This document shows positions 31,050 through 37,439 of a DNA stretch of 37,439 nucleotides, in pieces (position 1 is the stretch's first letter; the number at the start of each line of letters is the position of its first letter). The notes below the pieces were generated by a model. The model was not told the origin of the DNA. It saw nothing but the letters and a program-made list of their open reading frames with translations, and did not search any database. Position numbers and translations under genes: made by a program. Origin of the DNA: Halanaerobacter jeridensis (lineage in GTDB: Bacteria > Bacillota > Halanaerobiia > Halobacteroidales > Halobacteroidaceae); contig NZ_JAFBDQ010000023.1 of the NCBI RefSeq assembly GCF_016908315.1, positions 1 through 37,439 on the forward strand, read 5' to 3'.

Positions 31050-32069
31050 ATGGAGGAAAAATTAAAAAGTATCCAAGAAGAAGCAACTACTGAAATCAAA
31101 TCAGCTTCTGATATGAATGAACTAGAAGATTTACGGGTACAGTATTTAGGAAAAAAAGGTGAAGTTACACAGATTCTAAGAGGTATGGGAGATTTGCCGC
31201 CAGAAAAAAGACCAGTGATTGGAAAATTAGCTAATCAAGTTAAAGGTAAATTGAAAAAATTAATTGAAGAAAAGAAAGAGACCTTTAAACAGCAGGAAAA
31301 AGAGAAAAAGTTACAAGAAGAAAGTATTGATGTTACTTTACCAGGGAATAAAATTGAGTCAGCTACTAAACATCCCTTAACATTAGTTTTTGATGATTTA
31401 AAGGATATTTTCTTGGGATTAGGCTTTGAAATTGCTGAAGGACCAGAAGTAGAAAAAGATTATTATAATTTTGAGGCATTGAATTTCCCTGCTAATCATC
31501 CGGCTCGAGATATGCAAGATACTTTTTATACAAGCAATGGAGTATTATTAAGAACACATACTTCTTCAGTGCAAGTAAGAACAATGGAAGAACAAGAGTT
31601 GCCAATTCGGATTATTGCGCCGGGGCGAGTTTATCGTAGTGATGAAATTGATGCTACTCATACGCCAGTATTTCATCAGGTAGAAGGGTTGATGATTAAT
31701 GAAAACACATCTTTTGCCCATTTGAAAGATGTATTGATTAAAGTGGTTCATGAAATTTTTGGAGAAGACCGAGATGTAAGATTTAGACCTAGTTATTTTC
31801 CATTTACTGAGCCAAGTGCTGAAGTAGATGTTTCCTGTGCTAATTGTGGCGGAGCAGGGTGTAGTATTTGTTCTGATACTGGATGGTTAGAAATTTTAGG
31901 AGCGGGCATGGTTCATCCTAATGTTTTAGAAATGTCTGGTATAGATTCGGAAAAATATAGTGGTTATGCATTTGGAATTGGAGTTGAGCGATTAGTAATG
32001 TTAAAATATGATATAGATGATATTAGATTATTATTCAATAATGATTTGAGATTTTTAAAACAATTTTAA
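31050..32069 (+). CDS. pheS: Phenylalanyl-tRNA synthetase alpha subunit
   Basis: 339 aa. An N-terminal coiled-coil arm (about 1-90) that grips tRNA is followed by the class II catalytic core with LGFEIAEGPEVEKDYYNFEALN, RTHTSSVQVRTME, FHQVEGLM and the C-terminal GIGVERLVMLKY. A Cys-rich loop CANCGGAGCSICSDTGW before GAGMVHPNVL is common in this family and may bind zinc. Forms the alpha2-beta2 enzyme with PheT, which starts 36 bases downstream. GGGAGG upstream of ATG; under T-box control. Confidence 0.97.
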   Translation: MEEKLKSIQEEATTEIKSASDMNELEDLRVQYLGKKGEVTQILRGMGDLPPEKRPVIGKLANQVKGKLKKLIEEKKETFKQQEKEKKLQEESIDVTLPGNKIESATKHPLTLVFDDLKDIFLGLGFEIAEGPEVEKDYYNFEALNFPANHPARDMQDTFYTSNGVLLRTHTSSVQVRTMEEQELPIRIIAPGRVYRSDEIDATHTPVFHQVEGLMINENTSFAHLKDVLIKVVHEIFGEDRDVRFRPSYFPFTEPSAEVDVSCANCGGAGCSICSDTGWLEILGAGMVHPNVLEMSGIDSEKYSGYAFGIGVERLVMLKYDIDDIRLLFNNDLRFLKQF

Positions 32070-32105
32070 GCAGGATAAAAAGTTAGTAGAAAGGACTGAT
32101 AAGAA

Positions 32106-34505
32106 ATGAAAGTATCTTATAATTGGCTGCAAGAACATATAGATTTTGATTATTCGCCAGAAGAGTTAGCCCACGAACTAACTATGGTTGGTCTAGAAGT
32201 AGAAGCAGTAGAAGAATTAGGTGCAGAAATAAAAGATGTAGTTGTAGGGCAAGTTAAGGAAATTAATGAGCATCAAAATGCTGATAAATTATCTGTGTGC
32301 AAGGTTGATATAGGAAATAAAGTATCACAAATTGTTTGTGGTGCTGATAATATGAGTGAAGGAGATAAGGTGCCTGTAGCTCCAGTAGGCATGGAAATGC
32401 CAGATGGAATGAAAATTGAAGAAGTAGAATTGCGAGGAGTTAAATCTAGCGGGATGATGTGTTCTACTAATGAATTAAATTTACCTGATGATGGTGTAGA
32501 TGGATTATATATTTTAGACCAGGATCTAAAAGTTGGTAATCAATTAATTAAAGAGATTGAGTTAGATGATGTAATATTAGAATTTGATTTAACTCCTAAT
32601 TATGCTCATTGTTTAAGTATAATTGGAGTAGCAAGAGAGGTTGCTGCTATTACAAATAATGAATTGCATTTACCAGAGGTTGATTTAGAGGAAACAGAGG
32701 AAGAAGTTGATGATGTAATTGATGTCACAGTAAAAGATTCTGATTTAGCTCCTCGCTATGCAGGACGAGTAATAAAAAATGTGGAGGTAAAAGAGTCGCC
32801 AGATTGGTTAAAGAATAGATTAGAAGCAGTAGGAATTGGTTCTGTTAATAACATTGTTGATATAACTAATTATATTTTGATGGAATTAGGTCAGCCATTA
32901 CATGCATTTGATTATGATAAATTAGAAGGTCAAGAAATTATAGTTCGTAGAGCAAAGGAAGGGGAAAAATTACTTACTTTAGATGAAGAAGAGCGAGATC
33001 TAGATGAAGATATGTTAGTAATTGCTGATGCTGATAAACCTGTTTGTATAGGTGGAGTTATGGGAGGCGCTAATAGTGAAGTGACAGAAGAAACAACCAC
33101 TTTATTTTTAGAAAGTGCTAATTTTGCTCCAAGTTCTGTTCGTAAAACTTCTAAAAAGTTAAAAATACCTAGTGACTCTTCCCATCGTTTTGAACGAGGT
33201 GTAGATATTAATGGAGTTGAATATGCTCTTAATCGTGCAGCTGAGTTAATAGCTGAAATTGGAGATGGTGATGTACTTAAAGGATATAAAGATGTTTATC
33301 CTGAAGAGCTCAAACCGCAAGAAATTATTGTCCGCCCTCAAAGAGTTAGGGAAATATTAGGATTAGAATTAGCTAAAATTAAAATAAAATCTTATTTAGA
33401 AAGACTTCATTTTGATATTGAAGATAAAGGGGTTAATCTCTTAGTTAAGGTTCCAACTTATCGAGTTGATGTGAATAAAGAAATTGATTTAATAGAAGAA
33501 ATAGCAAGAATTTATGGTTATGATAAAGTTGAACCAACTCAAGCAAGAGTAGAATTAAAACAAGGGAAAAAGAACTGGAAGCAAAAAGTAGAAGCTAAGA
33601 CTAAAGAGTTATTAACAGATTTAGGTATATTTGAAGTGCAGAATTATTCTTTTATTAATGAAAGTGAGTTTGATAAGCTTAATTTAGCGGAAGATAATTG
33701 GCTGCGCAATATAGTTGAGATTAATAATCCAGTTAATGAAGAGCATACTATAATGAGAACAACTTTGCTCCCTAGTCTTTTAGAGAACATTTCATTAAAT
33801 GTTAATCGAGGGGTAGAAGATCTAAGTATTTTTGAATTAAATACTGTATTTCTACCTCAATCCAATAGTGAATTACCAGAAGAAAGGTTGAAATTATCTT
33901 TTGCAGTTATGAAGGATGAATTAAAAGATTCGTGGGAAGTTAATGCTGCTGGTTTCTTCTATTTGAAAGGGATAATAGAAAATTATTGTAAGCAAATAGG
34001 AATAGTAGACCTACAATTTGTTGAAGGGGAATTTTCAGCTTTACATCCTGGTAGGACTGCTGAAATAGTGATCGAGGGAAAAAGTTGTGGCTATTTAGGT
34101 GAACTTCATCCTGATGTGCAGGAAAATTATGATCTTTCTGAACGGGTGACAGTTTGTGAACTTGATTTTGAGACTATTGTGAATGCTGCTACAGCAAATA
34201 GAGAATATCAACCATTGCCTAAATACCCAGCTTTAAGCAGAGATATAGCTTTAGTAGTTGATAATGAAGTAACTAGTAAAGAAATTAAGGATCTAATTTT
34301 AAAAGTTGGTTCTGACGTAATAGAATCTATTAAATTATTTGATTTATATCAAGGCGAACAATTAGAAAATGGGGATAAAAGTCTAGCTTATTCTATAAAA
34401 TATAGAGTAGCGGATAGAACTCTGACTGATGAGGAAGTTAATCAAGTACAATCTGAAATTGAGGAAAAATTGAATCAAGAGTTAGTAGCTCATATTAGAA
34501 GATAG
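32106..34505 (+). CDS. pheT: Phenylalanyl-tRNA synthetase beta subunit
   Basis: 799 aa, full length. Domains in order: B1 start (MKVSYNWLQEHID), EMAP/OB-fold tRNA-binding domain (about 40-150, HQNADKLSVCKVDIG, QIVCGADN), B3/B4 editing domain (VKSSGMMC at its edge; about 205-390, ITNYILMELGQPLHAFD), B5 (about 405-475), the catalytic-like core, and the C-terminal FDX-ACB domain (about 705-799, YPALSRDIALVVD). Edits Tyr-tRNA-Phe and binds tRNA. Translated after pheS from the same transcript; a terminator follows 10 bases after the stop. Confidence 0.97.
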   Translation: MKVSYNWLQEHIDFDYSPEELAHELTMVGLEVEAVEELGAEIKDVVVGQVKEINEHQNADKLSVCKVDIGNKVSQIVCGADNMSEGDKVPVAPVGMEMPDGMKIEEVELRGVKSSGMMCSTNELNLPDDGVDGLYILDQDLKVGNQLIKEIELDDVILEFDLTPNYAHCLSIIGVAREVAAITNNELHLPEVDLEETEEEVDDVIDVTVKDSDLAPRYAGRVIKNVEVKESPDWLKNRLEAVGIGSVNNIVDITNYILMELGQPLHAFDYDKLEGQEIIVRRAKEGEKLLTLDEEERDLDEDMLVIADADKPVCIGGVMGGANSEVTEETTTLFLESANFAPSSVRKTSKKLKIPSDSSHRFERGVDINGVEYALNRAAELIAEIGDGDVLKGYKDVYPEELKPQEIIVRPQRVREILGLELAKIKIKSYLERLHFDIEDKGVNLLVKVPTYRVDVNKEIDLIEEIARIYGYDKVEPTQARVELKQGKKNWKQKVEAKTKELLTDLGIFEVQNYSFINESEFDKLNLAEDNWLRNIVEINNPVNEEHTIMRTTLLPSLLENISLNVNRGVEDLSIFELNTVFLPQSNSELPEERLKLSFAVMKDELKDSWEVNAAGFFYLKGIIENYCKQIGIVDLQFVEGEFSALHPGRTAEIVIEGKSCGYLGELHPDVQENYDLSERVTVCELDFETIVNAATANREYQPLPKYPALSRDIALVVDNEVTSKEIKDLILKVGSDVIESIKLFDLYQGEQLENGDKSLAYSIKYRVADRTLTDEEVNQVQSEIEEKLNQELVAHIRR

Positions 34506-34514
34506 TTTTTTAGC

Positions 34515-34542
34515 ACCAGGGGAGTAATCCTCTGGTTTTTTT
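34515..34542 (+). terminator. Terminator of pheS-pheT
   Basis: ACCAGGGG / CCTCTGGT (one G-T pair), loop AGTAAT, followed by TTTTTTATT. Confidence 0.9.
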
Positions 34543-34646
34543 ATTATTTTATAAAGGAAAATTTAAACAATTAAAGAATAATATAAAAATAGAAATATAA
34601 ATTTGAAACAAAGTTGTTGTTTTATCAAACTAAAGGGGGGGTAAAA

Positions 34647-36869
34647 TTGCAGAAGAAAGAATTGAGTTTGTTGTTTTTGATTATTTTAATGTTATTATCT
34701 ACTCAAGTAATTTATAGTTCTGCAAATATTAAAGCCAAAAATGGTATATTAGATTTAGAACAATGGGATTTTAATGAACAGGGAAGTATAATTTTATCTG
34801 GAGAATGGGAAACATATAAAAATAGATTATATGAACCGCAAGAAATCAATAGTAAAGAGGTTAGCAGTTTTTCTACACCTGGTTTATGGGATAACTATGT
34901 TGTATTTGGGAAGCGAATACCTTGGTTACAGGAAATGCAATCAGGTTATGCCACCTATCATTTAACTGTAAGTAATATCAATCAATCTGAGATTAATGCT
35001 TTAAAGGTTGGGAAAATAGCTAACAGTTATAAAGTTTGGATTAATGGAGAATTAGCTGCTCAAGCTGGACGAGTAGGGGGTAAAGTTGAAGTAGAAATCC
35101 CAGAATTAAAAGAACAAGTAATAAGTTTAGAAAAAACTGAAGAAATTGATATAGTGATGCAAATTTCCAATTTTCATTTTAAAGAAAAGAGGTTCGGAAA
35201 TCATTTAGAAAATATTAAGCTGGGAACTAAAGAACAATTACAAATAAATAATTTATTTGTATTAGTTTTATTTATTGTGATTTTTGTAGTCTTTATTATT
35301 TTCTTTTTTGCTTATTTATTTAGAGGAAGGCCAAAAGGGTTATATTATTTTTCACTGTTTAATGTATTATTAGCTATTAAAGTTGGTGTGTTTGGTAATT
35401 TATTTGATTTAGGATTAATTAATAAGATTACCTATTGGTATCAAGTTAAATTTGAGTTATTATTATCAATTGCTATAATAATTGTCTTCTTTAAATATTT
35501 AAAGCTGTTAGGACCGCAATTAATATCTGATTTAGTATTTAAATTAGTTTTTGGATTAGGTGTGCTTACTTCTTTAGCTGTAATTGTTAGTGTAGAGCAA
35601 TTATATAGTGGAATGTTTATTTATGGGCAAGTTGTTTTAACATTGCTAGTAGTCTATTTAATATTTACTATTATAAAGGCGATTTTTAGGAGTAAAATCA
35701 ATTATTTCATCACAGGAGTTTTATTTACTAGTTTAATCGTGATTTATAATATTAATATTTTCTTTGATAATTACTTTTGGAGCATTCTTTATGCAGGTGT
35801 TTTAATTTTATTAGTTGTCTATGAAGCAATTTATTTAATGAAAAATGATTTAAGGAGTTTAAATGAATACAAGCAAGAAAACAAAAGTAGAATAACTGCT
35901 GAAAATTTATTAGAAACAATAAGTTTTTTGCATTCTAGTTTAAATAATGAACAAATAGCAAGATTGGCAAGTAGAAAACTGCCTAAATTAATACCATATG
36001 ATGCTATTGTTATTATGGGTAAGGAAGGCAAATATCTTAAAGAGTTAGTTACTAGAGGGGAAAGAAATATAGAAGATGAAACAATAAAAATAACAGAAAA
36101 TGAGTTGTTTAATGATTTAACTAATAGAACAAAGCCTATGTTAGTACAAGACGTTAAAGAATTCCCTTGGTTTAGTAAATATGGTAAATTAACTAATGTA
36201 AAGTCCTGGATTGGAGTTCCGCTAATTTTTGAAGAAGATATAATAGGGGTTTTAACTTTAGGAAATAAGGATGTTATTGAGTATAGTGAAAGTCAAAAAG
36301 ATAAATTAACTGTATTTTCTAATGAATTGGCTATGGCTTTAAAAAATGGTTATAATTATTCTGAAGTAAAAGAATTGGCTACTAAAGATAGTTTAACAGG
36401 CTTGTATAATCGGGAAGCTTTTAAAGAGTTAGCGATCAAAGAATATCATCAAGCAGTTAGATATGAACATGGATTATCACTAATCTTAATAGACTTAGAC
36501 CAATATCAGGATATTATTAATGAATTTGATTATGGAGTAGCAGATGAAATTGTTAAAGTATTGGCCCATAGATGTAAGGAAAGTATTAGAACGGCTGATT
36601 ATATGGGAAGATACCAAGGTGTTAAGTTGGGAATTGTATTAACTGATACAGATTTATTCGGTGCTAAAGAATTGGCGCTTAGATTACAGGAAATAATTAA
36701 TGAAGCAATTACTATAGAAGGACATGGCAATATTTTAGTTTCAGCTAGTTTTGGTATTGCTACTTTGGAGGAAAAAGTAGGGATTGAAACCTTATTTAAT
36801 TTAGCAGATAGTGCTTTAGCTAGAGCTCAAAAAGAAGGTGGAGATTGTATTAAAACAAGTAAGGATTAA
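34647..36869 (+). CDS. 7TMR-DISM-type membrane sensor with GAF and degenerate GGDEF domain
   Basis: 740 aa from the TTG at 34647; the run of seven G at 34635-34641 is the ribosome site, so the longer frame from 34614 is unlikely. A signal peptide (about 3-25) is followed by an extracytoplasmic beta-sandwich sensor (about 30-195; LSGEWETYKNRLYEP, GYATYHLTV, YKVWINGELAAQAG), then seven or eight membrane helices (about 202-400), a GAF domain (about 418-570; WIGVPLIFEEDIIGVLTLG) and a GGDEF-family domain (about 578-740; DSLTGLYNREAF, LILIDLDQY). The signature that should be RYGGDEF reads RYQGVKL, so it is very unlikely to make c-di-GMP; a receptor or scaffold role is possible. The ligand is unknown. 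Confidence 0.85.
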   Translation: MQKKELSLLFLIILMLLSTQVIYSSANIKAKNGILDLEQWDFNEQGSIILSGEWETYKNRLYEPQEINSKEVSSFSTPGLWDNYVVFGKRIPWLQEMQSGYATYHLTVSNINQSEINALKVGKIANSYKVWINGELAAQAGRVGGKVEVEIPELKEQVISLEKTEEIDIVMQISNFHFKEKRFGNHLENIKLGTKEQLQINNLFVLVLFIVIFVVFIIFFFAYLFRGRPKGLYYFSLFNVLLAIKVGVFGNLFDLGLINKITYWYQVKFELLLSIAIIIVFFKYLKLLGPQLISDLVFKLVFGLGVLTSLAVIVSVEQLYSGMFIYGQVVLTLLVVYLIFTIIKAIFRSKINYFITGVLFTSLIVIYNINIFFDNYFWSILYAGVLILLVVYEAIYLMKNDLRSLNEYKQENKSRITAENLLETISFLHSSLNNEQIARLASRKLPKLIPYDAIVIMGKEGKYLKELVTRGERNIEDETIKITENELFNDLTNRTKPMLVQDVKEFPWFSKYGKLTNVKSWIGVPLIFEEDIIGVLTLGNKDVIEYSESQKDKLTVFSNELAMALKNGYNYSEVKELATKDSLTGLYNREAFKELAIKEYHQAVRYEHGLSLILIDLDQYQDIINEFDYGVADEIVKVLAHRCKESIRTADYMGRYQGVKLGIVLTDTDLFGAKELALRLQEIINEAITIEGHGNILVSASFGIATLEEKVGIETLFNLADSALARAQKEGGDCIKTSKD

Positions 36870-36870
36870 T

Positions 36871-37211
36871 CTATATAAAGTGTAGCTTCTAGATGCCTGA
36901 GCAAGCATTTCTTCGTTCAGAAATTTAGGATGATTCGTCTAAAATTCGTTCAAGTAAAATCAATTTTACTTAATTTAAATTGGAAATTAAGTAATACAAA
37001 ATTGATTTTACTTGCACTTCATTAAGACTCATTAACGTCCTAAATTTAATGCCACTACGAAAAACTTGCTCAGGCATCTAATGATAGTTTTACTTTAATA
37101 GCGGGAACAGGGACTGTCTTATCAAGATAGTTCTGTTTTAATTGTAAGTTTTTGATTTTGACTAGTTATTAGCTAAATGAAAATCAATCCCAAAAGTTAC
37201 ACTTTATATAG
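36871..37211. mobile_element. MITE-like element, copy 2, with nested large hairpin
   Basis: Ends CTATATAAAGTGTAGCTT (36871-36888) and AAGTTACACTTTATATAG (37194-37211) are inverted repeats matching at 17 of 18 positions; the outer 12 bases are the same as in copy 1 at 27518. About 341 bp, no ORF. Inside lies a 191-bp hairpin (36890-37080), listed separately. It starts 2 bases after the stop codon of the 7TM-GGDEF gene. The right end is followed by ATATATAGATTAA. Confidence 0.6.
36890..37080. repeat. 191-bp imperfect hairpin inside copy 2
   Basis: The outer arms TAGATGCCTGAGCAAG / CTTGCTCAGGCATCTA (36890-36905, 37065-37080) are perfect over 16 bp. Further in, ATTTAGGA / TCCTAAAT, GTCT / AGAC and the perfect 17-bp CAAGTAAAATCAATTTT / AAAATTGATTTTACTTG pair in register. 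Copy 1 lacks this insert, so it may be a second element that landed in the first. Confidence 0.8.
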
Positions 37212-37227
37212 ATATATAGATTAACTA

Positions 37228-37256
37228 TTGACAGATGAATAGATAGATGTTATATT
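37228..37256 (+). promoter_or_regulatory. Tandem promoter P1 (probable rRNA operon)
   Basis: TTGACA (37228-37233) and TATATT (37251-37256), 17-bp spacer, followed at 37263 by TGTCGCTGAAAAAGAGAGGG. Confidence 0.7.
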
Positions 37257-37312
37257 AGTTAATGTCGCTGAAAAAGAGAGGGGCGGCAAAAAAAACAGAT
37301 TCAAATCATCTC

Positions 37313-37341
37313 TTGACAACCACTGATTCTTATGATAATCT
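37313..37341 (+). promoter_or_regulatory. Tandem promoter P2 (probable rRNA operon)
   Basis: TTGACA (37313-37318), 17-bp spacer, extended -10 TGATAATCT (hexamer 37336-37341), followed at 37348 by TGTCGCTTGAAAGAGAGGGG, nearly the same post-start sequence as P1. A CTCTTGACA block also recurs at P3. Confidence 0.72.
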
Positions 37342-37416
37342 AGCAGATGTCGCTTGAAAGAGAGGGGCCAGTTTTAAGCTTCATTTGCGACTGGCAAATT
37401 TGATTTTAAACTTCTC

Positions 37417-37422
37417 TTGACA
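37417..37422 (+). promoter_or_regulatory. -35 box of a third tandem promoter, cut by the window end
   Basis: CTTCTCTTGACAA repeats the context of P2; exactly 17 bases remain before the window ends, so the -10 would start at the next base. Three strong, closely repeated promoters with TGTCGCT start regions are typical of the region before a 16S rRNA gene; that gene itself is not visible. Confidence 0.55.
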
Positions 37423-37439
37423 AGCCAAAGTTTCTATGA

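Overview
The window is AT-rich DNA from a low-GC, Gram-positive, endospore-forming anaerobe. Several things point to Firmicutes: two T-box leaders, an L20-type leader before infC, a c-di-AMP (ydaO/yuaA) riboswitch, strong AGGAGG ribosome sites, TTG/GTG/ATT start codons, and the sporulation genes sleB, ypeB and ytxC. The protein style (glutamate-rich, many paralogous lipoproteins) suggests Halanaerobiales, possibly Halobacteroidaceae. That placement is inference; no marker here proves it.

Layout. 1-7.5 kb: the tail of a PTS enzyme I gene, then a peptide-type ABC importer region with two lipoprotein binding proteins, two permeases and two paralogous small HTH regulators, but no ATPase genes. 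7.6-8.7 kb: a tRNA-Leu(GAG), one unknown gene and a decayed reading frame. 8.7-11.7 kb: a CadC-type metal sensor and a CadA/ZntA-type efflux ATPase with a consensus promoter and two operator-like repeats. 11.8-15.5 kb: a lipoprotein alpha-amylase and, convergent to it, a flavin disulfide reductase-like enzyme that lacks the usual catalytic dyad. 15.6-19.4 kb: an unknown gene, sleB, an IS200/IS605-like remnant carrying an omega-RNA-like end, ypeB and ytxC.

19.4-25.0 kb: T-box-controlled thrS, a decayed small membrane gene, a PAS-GGDEF-HD-GYP protein, and infC-rpmI-rplT with an L20-type leader and an ATT start for infC. 25.0-28.5 kb: a c-di-AMP riboswitch controlling ktrB and two ktrA paralogs that are separated by a MITE-like element. 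28.5-34.5 kb: a PfkB-family sugar kinase, an rRNA methyltransferase, a repeat-built coiled-coil protein, and T-box-controlled pheS-pheT. 34.6-37.4 kb: a 7TM-GAF-GGDEF membrane protein with a broken GGDEF signature, a second copy of the MITE-like element, and tandem strong promoters that look like the start of an rRNA operon just beyond the window.

Most of the window is ordinary core genome. The parts most worth a second look are the two-copy terminal-inverted-repeat element (27.5 kb and 36.9 kb), the remnant wedged between sleB and ypeB, the paired binding-protein/HTH-regulator arrangement, and the degenerate c-di-GMP and disulfide-reductase active sites.
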